DNA from: Aquatica leii
Lineage: Eukaryota; Arthropoda; Insecta; Coleoptera; Lampyridae
Direction of reading: 5' to 3'
Length of the DNA stretch: 64,000 bases
Assembly: GCA_035610365.1 (NCBI GenBank)
Contig: CM069432.1
Span: forward strand, 222,292,532-222,356,531
Part shown: positions 46,001 through 57,599 of the stretch, one piece after another
Numbering within the stretch: the first letter of the stretch is position 1
How the letters are laid out: every line of letters starts with the position of its first letter
The notes under the pieces: generated by a model
What the model saw: the letters and a program-made list of their open reading frames with translations, nothing else
Database searches by the model: none
Told to the model about the DNA's origin: nothing
Position numbers and translations under genes: made by a program

Positions 46001-48900
46001 CTTTAATAATGTCTTTAAGTTCTTCCGACAAGTACCATTTAGTATGTTAAAGTTATTTTCTTAGAAATTGCAACGGAGTAACAAGTGAATATGACTTACA
46101 CAGCAAATAAGGTAAATTTGTAAATGTTTTAGATGATCTGTAATTAATAGATGTTATTATTAGGAATGGAGTTCTAAGAACTAAGAAGGTAATAAGAAAA
46201 TTGTATTTTTATAATAAACATTAAATTTTTGAAAATTTAAGATAAAGTTGTGTAAAGTTTATAATAGACGTTATGTTGAATGCGTATGATTCAGGCGTGT
46301 TAATTTTTAAAAAACGAATGGTAAAAGTGGCATTGATTAAAAGGAGTTTGTAAAAATTTAAATTTCTTATTTAATACACTTAAACATTTAAAAGCCGAAA
46401 GCCGTTGATATCCGAAGGCTGTGTTATTATAAGTTGAACGAAACTTTTTAAGTAATTATAGCCACACTACACGTATTTAGTGTTTTTAAAAATATACTTA
46501 CTCATTGCGTAGGGTAAGTGCCTTAAATGTTTATAACTTAAACTTTATTACTATTCTTTTAGTTTTATACGGCTCTAATTGAAATTCTTAAGATAACAGT
46601 TTATCAGTATTGTATCTATTTTACAAGGCAAATAATAGCCGACTCGTTCAATAAAACGCAGAGTTGATCGTCTGATGATAAATGTTAAAAATGATAATAC
46701 CATGCCATGCCATTAACATCTACATAGAAAATTAATGAATAGAAAGAATAATACTAGCAAAATTTCGTAGCGTGAAACCATTTCGTTTATAATTATTCCA
46801 ATTATTTGTGTATTATCCACAAACTTAACCTGGCTAATTAATTGAATGAATTGTGCGAATGCTGCGTGGGAAAGGTTTATTTTACCCGTAGTTAGGTTTA
46901 ATTAAATTTTTAATTTATTCTGCTTGTGGTGCATACTACCTTCCCATAGGTAGAGTAAATTAAATTACCGAATTAGTTGTATTGTCAAGTTAGACATAAC
47001 TTTTCTGTGAATTTCACTAGGGCCTGAAAATTATTAAATGTTTATTTAAAAAAAAACAAGCAAATGGTTTTGCAACAACCCACACCCGTTAGCCGCATCA
47101 GAGCTGTCGATAGCCGCTTGAGGTTTTCCTTATCTTTAGGTGTAACCCTTGATTACTTTATTGAATCTAATATGCTACAACACTCTGCTGTGAGACTCAT
47201 TTAAATATAACAAATGTTGCAATAAAAAGAAAACTTTAACACAAAAAATGTATTGTAGCTTAGCAATCTTGTTACATAAGAAAATGATACTGTAGAAAAG
47301 AACAAGTTAATTACCGAACTAAAGATAACTGTGATTAAGTGTTTTTGTACATAATTATTTTGAAATATGTATTTTTTCAATGTATAAACCAATGATTTGT
47401 ACTAGTCTTCTTACAATTGATTGTTTTTGTAATATTGATCTGGTGTTATTTATTATAACGTAAATACAAAATGTTTAATAATTAAATTTTTAACAAAGTA
47501 ACGACGCTGTACAACTAGACAGCTTATAAAATTATAACTAACTAACTGCTTCTAGTTAATTTGAGCAAATTACAGTAACTATTGTAAGGTTTCTCAACAA
47601 AAAATTCTTACAATTCCTTTATAACACCGCAAAAGTCTAATAAATTACCGTTGCCATTTCTTTCTCATTAAAAGAAAAACCTGCAAGCAAACATGTAGAG
47701 ATGATGTTGCAATTTAGGTGTTTGCATTTATTCTAATTATCTAAAACTTTTTTTTTCAAATATGTAATTATTTAATTACAAGAATGCCATCACTAAATAC
47801 ATACGTTTGCAAACATAACCATAAATATTTAATTTACAAATCAAACCTTTTTTGATCTATACGTACCGTTAAAACTAACGCAATAGCATCCACAAAGTCT
47901 TAAATGATTTCGTTTTAAATTTTTTAAATTTTTGTTCACAGGCTTTTTAAATTATGCTTTCATAATTCATTAGTATGTACAGTAATAGCTTTGACCTGTA
48001 CGGAAATGAAATTAGCACAATGTTGCCTAATTGCATCTAAACATACAATGTATAGTATTATCTGTGAGTCGTAGAGAAATATAATTTACTAACTGTAGTA
48101 GCCTTTTTACGGTTTTTTAGACGCACTCTTTTATGAAAATGTTTTTGTATTAATTTAAGGCGCAAACACTTTTTCATAAGAACTTTATGTTGATGCTGTA
48201 ATAATTTAAACAATACAACGGTCGCAACTGGCGCTCCAATTGAGCCGAGTCACCCAATTCTATAAATGTATAAATAAAGTTCAAGAAAAATATTTGTTAC
48301 TCTTATGAATTAAAGAATTCAAGACATTTTGTAAACGCATTTATGAATTTAAAGAAAAATTCAGGTCCGTTATATGGCGAGTCTCCTTTATATTCAATTT
48401 GTTTATTTATTCAAGATTTTTAACTAGATTGCCCATACTACTTAATTATTTTATATTAAATCACGTCCATCCTTATATTTTTACGAGTTTTTGTTTTGCA
48501 GGATTTCCAGGATTAATGTTTTAATTATCGATTCCAGCATACTTTGTTCTAACAATATTAAACTGATTAAATGTTTGATTTGATTGATTATTTTAGATTA
48601 ACTCATAATAATTATTGCTCAATAAGCATAGTCAAAGTTTTCAGATATTTTTTCCATTATTTAACCATTGATAAGAACAATTTACAAATTCCTACTACAA
48701 TTCAATTGCAACAGAGGAATATTTATCTAGCAAACTTTTACTTTCAAAAACCAGAATGTATGTTTATAGGCATTAAATCGTGCGATCTAAATAGAACCCA
48801 AAATCCAGTTAACACTATCACGTTTTTGGTATCAAATCTTTCAAAATTCTTAAACGAGATTGAGTGTTGACTAAATTACAAAGACGTTTAATTCATGAAA
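43088..48900. other. No gene recognised
   Basis: Almost 6 kb of AT-rich DNA without any transposon or gene signal I can support. The open frames at 44973-45270 and 45557-45971 look like chance frames. The most gene-free stretch of the window. Confidence 0.4.
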
Positions 48901-49069
48901 AGAATCCAAAAACTCCAATCAAAATTCTTATTATTTGCGTGTCTTGTTGAGTTTTGACGCTCTAGAATTTTTAAGAAAAAACTCTTTCATAGCTTGGGAT
49001 AGTTTTTGCGAACGTTTAGCGTTTTCATGACATGTTATTTAATAATCTCAATTTATTGAAATATTTACA

Positions 49070-51412
49070 AAAACTGATCTTTTTGATACACTTGTAATTC
49101 ATTTGATAACTGGAAATCTCTGACACGGTTGGGGAGTGAAAAACCTTTATAAATAGCAAAGGAACCAATATACTTACATTTAACAATTTTAAAGGGTTTT
49201 TCAAGAGTACTGCCGATTTACTTAGTCATTTCTAGGAATTTTGTTAATCACGCTCTTTATTGTATATTGCGCAGAGAGTCACAATTTGCATCTTTGTCTA
49301 TATTTTCAACAGTTTTCAGTTTTAAACAAGCTTTTAGAGGTTAAGGAGTTACATGTGTGTTCCAACTGTCTTATCAAAACTCATGCAGTGTACAATGTTT
49401 GTCTAAATTTATTTGCCGTACGTCTAAACAAAAATATTATTCATTTTTATTTGTTACGTCACCTTCACTGTCACAGGCTTTGACTTCAAGTGACCAATCC
49501 ATTTTGACATTCGTTTTAAATTACCTACCATTAGGGCAAACATTGTCAATCATGAGAGTCCTTTTTCTATACGTCAGTGTGACTGAATTGTCTACAATTT
49601 CTCAAGTACATTCGAAATCCAACTTTTAAAATTTTCTGCTTAATGATTGATAAAATTATTAATACGTGCCAGACTTTTGGGTAAACAAATGTTAGATCCA
49701 AGCTTTGGAAGACATTAATCTGTCAGACCCACCCTGTTGCAAGCCTGGCAAAATCGATATTCTTAAAGCATTTCCTGAATTTAAGAATCTTTTTTGCAAA
49801 GGTCAGATTAATTGAGCACTAATCTCCATTTTCTTTAAACATTTATCTTGGTTAGGTAATTAATGACCCTTTTTCTACCAGCAATAATAAACAAGTATTG
49901 TACCACTTCTTTCGTACTAACAAATTAAATTTATTTGTAGAAGCGATTGTAGGGTAACTTTGTTCGTGGATGTGTTTCCGGCTCTTCTAAAAATCTTGTT
50001 TATATACTTCATCACGGCTTGTTTGTTTGCGTTGCTAAATAGTTCCGTTCAATCCATTGTAAGCCATTCTTTAAACAACTTACAAACGGTTGGTTTTGTA
50101 ATAGAACAGGATGTTGCGGTAAGACGTAAACTTTGCACTAGATCGTTTACAGATCATCACGAACGCAGCAGCAACCACTTATAATGTTATATAGTGGGAA
50201 ATGGGAAATTAATTAATGAAAGCCTATCTTTAATGTGTCTATTGCAATTCAATTTAATAAGGAGTTGAAACGGGGATTATTACTTCAAGTTCCCGTTTTC
50301 ACCTGACAAACACTTAAGGTAGACAAATAAAGCAACGCAAGTCTACCAATAAGTATATTTTTTACAATCGCAACATACAATTTGTTAAATCAAATCAATA
50401 CAAATCTAAAGTAATTACGCAGTCAGAAACAAAGCGTACCGGTGATAATTTTAACAGGTAATTACAAAAATAAATCTACATAAATTAATTGTGCTGACAT
50501 GCATATATCTAGATTGTTCCCATTTACGATCAACACTAAAAAAAATTATGAAATATTGAAATAGGTTACTTATGGTTTTAGTGACATGCTATTAACTAAT
50601 AGCATATCCAAAATCTAACAAATATTTCACATGAACTGACTCTAATTACCCATTAAGACTTAGTTATTTAAATCCGGCAAGTCCTGATTAATGCCCCATA
50701 TTATTAGGCATTGCGTTTACACACCTGCTGTTTCCTTAGCGCGAATAAAACGGAAAATCAATTAAAGAGCTAGTCAAACTCGTAGGTGGAGTTTACGAGT
50801 GGGCAAAATTCATACAGGACAAGAAAACATAACAAGATTTATTAAGATAACAAGAATCTCGATTTCATTTTAATTTAAAAAATAAAAAAAGAATCGACAC
50901 CAGGGATTCTATTTCAGAAACTTCTAAAGTCATTAAAAAGGACTTCTACGTGGACGATATTTTAACTGGTTGAAACTTTTTAGACTCTGCTCAAGTCACG
51001 GCGTTTAGGCCGTGTGCCGTAAAGGTACGATTCAATTACGTAAGTAAATTTGCAATAAAACTTATATTGCTCAAGTAGACAAGATTGATGTTCATCCAAG
51101 TTTACATAAATCTGGCTCTCACAAAAATCCAAACACTTTAGGTTTGATGTGGCATTTTTAAACTGACGATTTCATATTTTCGATTTGTTATTAACAACTC
51201 TCACTAAGCAAACTGTGCTTTTAAGCATTGATAAAATTTTTGATTCTGTGGGACCGCTAAGCTCTTGCACGATTCTAGACATGATACTGCTTAAGGAACC
51301 AATTTTTATTTATTGTTGTATTTCACGTTGTGCTGTGTGTTCAAACTCAATTTTGACCAAATTACATACATCAGTGCATGGATATGTGCTAAATCTAGGA
51401 TTTTACTATTAA
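49070..51412 (+). pseudogene. BEL/Pao-2 gag-pol remnant
   Basis: Seen in order on the plus strand, in changing frames: a gag-like FDTLVIHLITGNL near 49080-49120, then a zinc-knuckle region ELHVCSNCLIKTHAV (49350-49395) continuing in the next frame as CLSKFICRTSKQKYYSFLF. Next come a protease-linker block EDINLSDP...CKPGKID (about 49708-49760), RT residues KKDFYVDDILTG (about 50935-50975) and NPNTLGLMWHF (about 51130-51165). TKQTVLLSIDKIFDSVGPL (51203-51260) closes the region. Known: BEL/Pao polyproteins have a C-x-x-C-x-x-x-x-H-x-x-x-x-C knuckle, L-x-L-x-D-P...PG-x-ID, F-Y-V-D-D-x-L-T-G and T-K-R-x-V-L-S-x-I-x-x-x-F-D-P-L-G in this order. Much of RT between 49800 and 50900 is unreadable. No LTRs found. 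Confidence 0.68.
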
Positions 51413-51887
51413 AACCAATATGATACAAAAGTGCTTGTTTTGTAAACATTTTATTTGTATTCATTACACGTTGAATCTTTTACTCACGCAAAGTTTTAGT
51501 AGAAAGATTCTACAGTAGCTTTTAGTTGGCTAAACACGGTCTTTAATCTCACCAAAACGTTTATTTGTAAATGAATCGCTGATATACAAAAGCTAATTTT
51601 AGTGTATGGTGTCATGTTGCGAGTAAATTCAATCCAAGGATACTAAATGAATAGGATTGCTCGATCGCTCGATTTATTCTGCCGAGATCATGTGACGCGC
51701 TGACGTCACGCGGAGACCTCGCTCTCTATACTTCTATTACAATCTGTATTAAGATGCACCTTAAAAGGCTTCTAAATATTTTATTTGAGTAAATTTGACA
51801 ATTTAACAAGTAATGGCATTAATGTTCATAATCGAAATATTTTTTTTTATTAATTAGTTTTGATGTTTTTTTTTTATAATTTTTTAG

Positions 51888-52167
51888 GGTAAAAAATTAC
51901 ATTTAAACATAATTAAGTTAAAATTAATCTGCTGTTTAAATTATTTTTACTTAAACGGAAAGAAACTTTCACAAAAAATTAATAGCACTCCCTGTTTGAA
52001 CATTTCCACGGTGATTCTTAAAAAAAACCCAAAAGTTGTAAAAAAATTAAGTATTAAAATTAAGAAAAAAGAAAACATTTCTCTGGACATTATTATGGCG
52101 TTTTGCAAATTAAGGATCATTATCAAAATGAACTATAAAAATATAAAGCTTAGTGAAAAAAGACGTA
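51888..52167 (+). repeat. Left inner arm of the foldback transposon
   Basis: Reverse complement of 52408-52703 with scattered differences. Contains the frame 51996-52184 (…NISLDIIMAFCKLRIIIKMN...), the counterpart of a frame in the right arm. Confidence 0.85.
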
Positions 52168-52251
52168 GATGCATTCATTTTTAAATTGAGCTATAGAAAA
52201 ACTGCTATTAATTTTATAATTTATAGCCAAAATAAAGTGTACTATTAATGG

Positions 52252-52479
52252 TTAAATAAATGTATTCAAATTGAAGGTTGACAAAAATAAAAAATAACAA
52301 CACACTACAAGTTTATTTTGAAATTTAATTGATTTTCTTCGTTTTATTCTTTCTTCATCGGTTTCTTGAGCTGTTGTATTCGCTGTTGTATTCGCTGTTT
52401 TCTTTCCACGTCTTTTTTCACTAAGCTTTATATATTCATAGTTCATTCTGATAATGGTCCTTAATTTGCAAAACGTCAT
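52252..52479 (-). other. Short open frame in the right arm of the foldback transposon, possible exon
   Basis: The frame reads MTFCKLRTIIRMNYEYIKLS, then EKRRGKKTANTTANTTAQET and DEERIKRRKS. The left arm encodes the same opening with conservative changes (MAFCKLRIIIKMNYKNIKLS, EKRR) and then diverges. Upstream both arms share KKLSIKIKKKENISLDII. The duplicated TANTTANTT comes from a 12-base tandem repeat. I do not recognise the protein. The K/R-rich composition and the position could mean a residual exon of a DNA-binding protein or chance coding in AT-rich DNA. Confidence 0.3.
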
Positions 52480-52703
52480 AATAATGTCCAGAGAAATGTT
52501 TTCTTTTTTCTTAATTTTAATACTTAATTTTTTTACAACTTGTGGGGTTTTTTTTTAAAGAATCACCGTGGAAATGTTCAAAGTTAATGCATCAAACAGC
52601 AAACGCTATTAATTTTTTGTGAAAGTTTCTTTCCGTTTAAGTGAAAATAAGTTAAACAGCAGATTAATTTTAACTTAATTATGTTTAGATGTAATTTTTT
52701 ACC
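52408..52703 (-). repeat. Right inner arm of the foldback transposon
   Basis: Inverted partner of 51888-52167. Slightly longer because of small insertions near 52545-52600. Confidence 0.85.
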
Positions 52704-53227
52704 TTAAAGTTTACTAAATAAATTCATAACTCCTCCTCTGTAAAATGAGTAGAACAAATTACGCTAGTATTAGGGTTCATGTTATCAGTCCTTTTACAAC
52801 GCCTAATCCATTCATTTTTAATTGTAATGGACACTAAATCGGAGCCTTTTGGGAACTTGTGGTACATAATCTTAAGATATTTATTTTTGGTTGCAATCCG
52901 GTTGTTATCGCAACCAAATACCTCAGTATCTAATATAATGTAAATAAGTTTAAATTTTAAATTAAACCTGATAATAATTCGAAATTCTTATAAGCAACTT
53001 GTAGGCACGTATTTGAACGAGTAAAACACCAAGAAATGTAATAATTACTATTAAAAAAATCGCAAAACCGTTGGATTTAAAGTGTATTTAAGCACTATTT
53101 ATAATCAGCGAGCCGATATGTGGTCTCCGGCTGACGTCACGCGTCAAGATTTACGGGAGTGGGACGGCTTACATTGTGAGAATACGAATCGAGCAATCCT
53201 ATACATTTAGTATCCTTGAATTCAATC

Positions 53228-53975
53228 TAGCTTTCTACGGGTTTCTTCCACGTCAATTAGCCGATTACCCTCTATGGCGAAAAAGTCCGCTTTAGTTGCA
53301 AAACGATAAATCTAATTTCAAATTTCTCAAGTTACATTCCTTTCATATAAACATAATCTTTTCAATAGTTGTCGTAACCCTAAGCCGTTAGGTGTTATTG
53401 ACAATTTGCATCCGTTCTTAGTTCATCATTCGTGTCGGAGTCAAGCTACATAATTCAAATTATAACTTCAACAAGAATTATCTCGTATTATTATAAACAA
53501 ACATCACCTTTCGATACACACATCATAACGTTCACTCATTTACAACATTATCACCCCAGACCTCAGTTACTGCACGCAACTGTCCGGTAACATTATTAGG
53601 TTACTAATCGCCATAATCTAGTTAGAAAGGTGATTTGCCCTTGTATTAGGTGTTTTAGGCTTTTAGCTAAAATTACACTGGTCTGCAAAAAAATATTTTT
53701 TATCGAGCCCTGACATTATTCCGGGTGATTCTTATATAAAATGACGTCCTGAATCTAAATATGTCATCCGTTTTCTTCCATTACCCACCACTTTTGAGGG
53801 AGCCCCAAATCTCTAATTTTACCACTTTTCGATAAATTAATTATGTTTATTTATCGAACGATAATAATAATTATAATGATTATAATAATAATAAATATAT
53901 GGACATGAATTTAATTTAAATGGAAAAAAGAACTATTTTAGCTATATACAGTAATAAATAAAAAGATATTCATGG
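53228..53975. other. No gene recognised
   Basis: Mixed-composition DNA. 53260-53640 is less AT-rich than average and may be part of BEL/Pao-2 displaced by the foldback insertion, but no motif is clear. Confidence 0.35.
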
Positions 53976-54113
53976 TTACTTAGTGCTTGCTTTCCTTTTA
54001 TACCCTGAGGTACAGCTCTCTCGTTTCAAAAACCAGCAGTACTCCGCCAACATGCTTGCATTCCACTTCCCTGAAAATTTCTTCTCCAGCTTAGCGATGT
54101 CTTGATGGAACCG
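53976..54113 (-). pseudogene. Fragment of a conserved insect repeat-associated protein (RFHQDI...MLAEYCWFLKRE)
   Basis: Minus-strand frame from 54113 to the TAA at 53978-53976: RFHQDIAKLEKKFSGKW, then NASMLAEYCWFLKRES and a basic end GYKRKAS. From memory, many predicted insect and other invertebrate proteins end with E-R-F-H-Q-D-I-x-x-M-E-x-R-Y-x-G-x-W-x-x-x-M-[LM]-A-D-Y-C-W-x-L-K-R. They are multicopy and probably transposon-derived, but I cannot name the family with certainty. Only the last 45 residues or so are here; upstream the frame is lost. Confidence 0.55.
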
Positions 54114-54550
54114 TTAAAAACTAACAACTTACTACTGCCAAGAATTATAATAATATAGATACCATTTGAAAGAAAGAAAAAAGGGCGACTTAGAAAATCA
54201 TAAGAAAATAATATATTATTATTGCTAGTATGACTATTGGAACAATATACAATTTTTTCCATGTTACAGATTCGTTTTATATTATCTGCAAGTTCTTGGT
54301 ATTTAGACTATTTTTTAATAAAACCACTTCTATTAAGTGAATTATTTGGCTTGATTTATCAATCAGTATGATGTCCAGTATATTGTAATGATTGTTTTAT
54401 CCGTTTGGATAGAAATACTATAACGGAACTTGGTAGGTGAAAGTACAGATTTCAGTTGATAACTTTAATATTGTGAGCTAGATTTAACTAATTTGTAATA
54501 TACAGGGTATATCTGATTAACGAGTTGCTATTTTAACAGGTAGAATTAGA
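54114..54550. other. No gene recognised
   Basis: AT-rich flank of BEL/Pao-1; the upstream part of the 53976-54113 protein is not readable here. Confidence 0.4.
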
Positions 54551-54684
54551 GCATATGTAAAAGAATTACACAAGACCGGTTGGAGTAATAACGGTATTTA
54601 TTCAAATATGTACAACTTGCTTCTTACACCCTAATTTAAAAACTAACAACGTTTGTACATTCATAAAACAGGTAAATTTACCGC

Positions 54685-55892
54685 CAGTGTTGGGCACGTA
54701 TAATACGTGTAATTTTTTACACAGATTTTTACATGTAAAAATTTACGTATTATACGTCCACTTTAAGTACGCTACGTAAAAAACATCATGTGATCATGTT
54801 CCTAACCTCATGTTGTTGTTTATTTTCTACTTTGGACTGAAGTACGAATTTAACTACTTTATTGATATTAATTATATGAGGTACCAGTGTAATTCATGAA
54901 TTGCATAACTGACTTTGGCAGTACTTTCAAATTGTATAATACGATACTTAGTTGGTAACTACTTCATTCTTCCTACCTAGTATTATATATTCTTTGTCAT
55001 GAACGCAAGTATTTGAACATATCGTTAATTATAAGATGATATAACATGTTACTATTTGATACACAAGTTTAACTTTTTCTTAATTTTTATCGTCTGCAAT
55101 TGTATTATACAGGACCAACGTTATAGGTACAAATCTAAAGAAGTAAATTTTAATATCAAATCTTTAATGAATACCTACTTTAAAAAACAAGGGTATATAA
55201 ATCTTTGAAATATATTTCAGTTATAACATTGTTTGGTTATTAAAGTTAATATTCAAAAGGAGTTGCAAAAACTGAAAAACATTTTGAACCTAATTTGAGG
55301 ATAGGAATTCTCAGCCTGTTTAGATTTCAGATGCGTTTACACGTATTATACATTTTATACTTAAAATACGTTATATACAGAGTTTTTGACATGTATACGT
55401 ATAAAATTATTTTTTGTGCTGCCAACATTGCAAATGTCAATATTCGTTCGTTAGTGTAGTTACGTAATGAACGAAAAAAGCTCTAGGGTGGCAAAATGAA
55501 AACTAGGAATCCACATAAAAGTAAGTGTTCAAAGTCACTTAATATATTAGAATAAGTATGCGATAGGTGGAAAAATCATTTTAAAAATCTTGAAATTCAG
55601 TTAAAATTGAAGAAAAACGATGTTAAAGTTAAGGTCAAATCTGACAGATTTAGTAATAAATGTAGTACCAACATATATTTCTGTTGATTTTTTTTTTATT
55701 TTTTTAAAAAATTTATGAAAGGCAACACAAAAAATAATGTACATTACTCTCGTCGAAAGAATCATAGCATAACTCACTCACATGCAACGCTCGGTCGTGC
55801 GGCCTAGCGTCGCATTGACGTTCGTTATGCTATTTCTTACTTTCGACTCTTGTTACGTAAACTACTATTGTACGTGATATTGCCCAACGCTG
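54685..55892. mobile_element. hAT-type non-autonomous element with 8-bp target duplication
   Basis: TTTACCGC at 54677-54684 and 55893-55900. Ends CAGTGTTGGGCA and, inverted, CAGCGTTGGGCA. CAG-x-G-TTGGGCA ends and 8-bp duplications are typical of hAT elements. Length 1208 bp, no transposase. Holds the 55409-55537 repeat shared with 3651-3775. The uninterrupted site is available for comparison in the 5' LTR near 62110. Confidence 0.9.
55409..55537 (+). repeat. Dispersed repeat, copy 2, inside the hAT-type element
   Basis: Partner of 3651-3775. ATG at 55497 followed by MKTRNPHKS and a GTAAGT donor-like site, which could be the relic first exon of a hAT transposase gene. Confidence 0.75.
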
Positions 55893-56054
55893 TTTACCGC
55901 ACGCCTATTTGTGGTAGGTTATTTTAGATTACCGTTATTTACAAATAAAAGAAAATTTTCTTTATCCTCCGCCCGCGGGAATAACGCTTCAGTCATTAAT
56001 TTCTATCCACGTTAAAATAATTCTACTGTTTTTGAATCTTTTTTCTGTTACAAA

Positions 56055-57364
56055 ACGTAACACGAGTCATTCGATAAGTTTGAATCTTGCCTTTACTATC
56101 GTACCATAAAAATCGATGAGCATCTTTATCTTCATCCTCTAACAAGACTTACAAAAAAAACTTTCTCGATGTCCGCGTTATACTTATAGTACCTAACCTA
56201 AATCTTAATAAAAACACTTAATAACTTCGGATTTAAATTAGGTCCTTTATTTAACACATGTTTAGAGATTTTAATCCTGATCCATGCGAACTAGCATCAT
56301 AAACAACTCTTAATTTGGTTGTTTCCTTATCATCGCGATATATCGGTCGATGCGGCATATAATACACTCGTCCATTTACGCAAATATTATTATTGTCCAC
56401 AACTTCTGCATAATTGTAGTTAATTAAAGCATTAATTGCTTTATTATGTTCGGCTAACGTAACACTACGTTCTAATCTCAACTTAAGTTTTTCTGCGCGT
56501 ACATAAGCACCAACATAGTTATTATCTTCAATAACATTTTTGTTTTTCCACGGTAATTTTACTTTATATCGTTTGCCGCACTTAGTAACTGACGATTCTA
56601 AGAAATTGTTTACGGAGTTATTCCGTTCATCATCGTCAGCACTTATACCTATTGCTTCCAAATTCCATAATTGCTGCGCTACTTGTTCTTCAACCACCGA
56701 TGCATGTAAGACAGCTCGAACATTAGCTGTAACATACGTGATGCCAATAGAAACAGGACCATGCAACGTAAATCTAAACTTAGTATTTACTGCCATCAAA
56801 CTGTCCCTCAAACGTTTATTTTTACCCGTTATAACATTTCAATAATAATGTGCTCCTATTAAAATAGTAATTCCATCTTCAAGCACTGAATCTTCTAGAA
56901 TAATGTCAGCAAACTGTTTGGTGTTTTCAAAAGATCCATACTTATATCCGGTACTTCCGCTGCTACAATGGTTATTGGTTCATTTCCATACTGTGTCTAT
57001 AGTTGAATTTGTACGCAGGTGCGGGTTGCTTATTTCCAAAGGCTTCGATTGTGATTCGATGTTGAACAACAACAGGCAAATGCAACTTTCTTGATAAGGA
57101 TTTTTTTAACAAATGTTAGTTGATTTCCACCATCAATAACTAAACGAATTAATGTCTATTGTTAGTGTCTATTCCGGCAAATACACATGCTGTTTGTAAC
57201 AAAACGTTTTTATCCATACTTGTCATTAAGCTGACAAAGGTCGAAGTACTTGGGTCCGAATTAGTAGCCGTTGTAACTACAGGGGGTGTTATTACTTTAA
57301 TCCCTTTTAACCATACTGCATCGCACATTGAAGTTGCATGCCGGCCTTTGCATATACTGCACAC
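56055..57364 (-). pseudogene. BEL/Pao-1 pol: zinc knuckle, protease and truncated RT
   Basis: Seen on the minus strand. CSICKGRHATSMC is near 57362-57320, a knuckle of the C-x-x-C-x-x-x-G-R-H-x-x-x-x-C type. The aspartic protease region has VLLQTACVFAGID and then IRLVIDGGNQLTFV near 57140-57100, with D-x-G as VIDGG. Next is LHLPVVVQHRITIEAFGNKQ. The RT start (56811-56251) includes EEQVAQQLWNLEAIGIS, RYKVKLPWKNKN, NGRVYYMPHRPI and TTKLRVVYDASSHGSGLKSL. After a frameshift, DKDAHRFLWYDSKGKIQTYR and MTRVTF lie near 56150-56055, where the coding match ends. Order and motifs are those of BEL/Pao pol. The F-Y-V-D-D catalytic motif, RNase H and integrase are absent. A 186-codon frame remains open. 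Confidence 0.86.
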
Positions 57365-57599
57365 TTATTAAACATCTCTTTAAATTATGTTTTTCTCCGG
57401 TACATCAATAACAACGGTAGCCAGCCTTTAGCATTTATTTCTTCGTAACTAGTAGTATATTTGAGTCGCAAATTGTTGTTTTGTGAGGTTTTCCACAAAA
57501 TAAACAATGTCCCTGTTTCTTAGTATCGGTAGTTAACAGGCTAGTTGTAGTACCAATACGCTTATGCATTTTATGACTGAATTCTCTTTTCTTTTTCAC

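Larger units (their letters stand above)
51635..53218. mobile_element. Unclassified foldback DNA transposon with 9-bp target duplication
   Basis: AATTCAATC at 51626-51634 is repeated exactly at 53219-53227. Directly inside, CAAGGATACTAAATG and about 16 further bases of the left end (with GGATTGCTCGAT) are mirrored at the right end with two or three changes. A second set of inverted arms, about 280-296 bases, lies inside (51888-52167 and 52408-52703). A shared TGACGTCACGCG-like palindrome lies 50-100 bases from each end. Total length 1584 bp. The 9-bp duplication suggests Mutator-like or related transposases, but no transposase is present and the ends do not resemble either MULE in this window. 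Confidence 0.85.
54556..55957 (-). repeat. BEL/Pao-1 3' LTR, interrupted by a hAT-type element
   Basis: Plus-strand pieces 54556-54684 and 55901-55957. The first starts TGTAAAAGAATTACACAAGA, as does 58574 in the 5' LTR; the second aligns with 62117-62180 (GGTTATTTTAGATT, CCGTTATTTACAAAT). The outer end next to 55957 abuts the purine-rich GGGCGGAGGATAAAG on the minus strand, a polypurine-tract candidate. Confidence 0.82.

Noticed and set aside
48571..48870. 99-residue open frame on the plus strand as BEL/Pao-2 gag
   Set aside because: Position would fit, but I see no gag motif; left unassigned.
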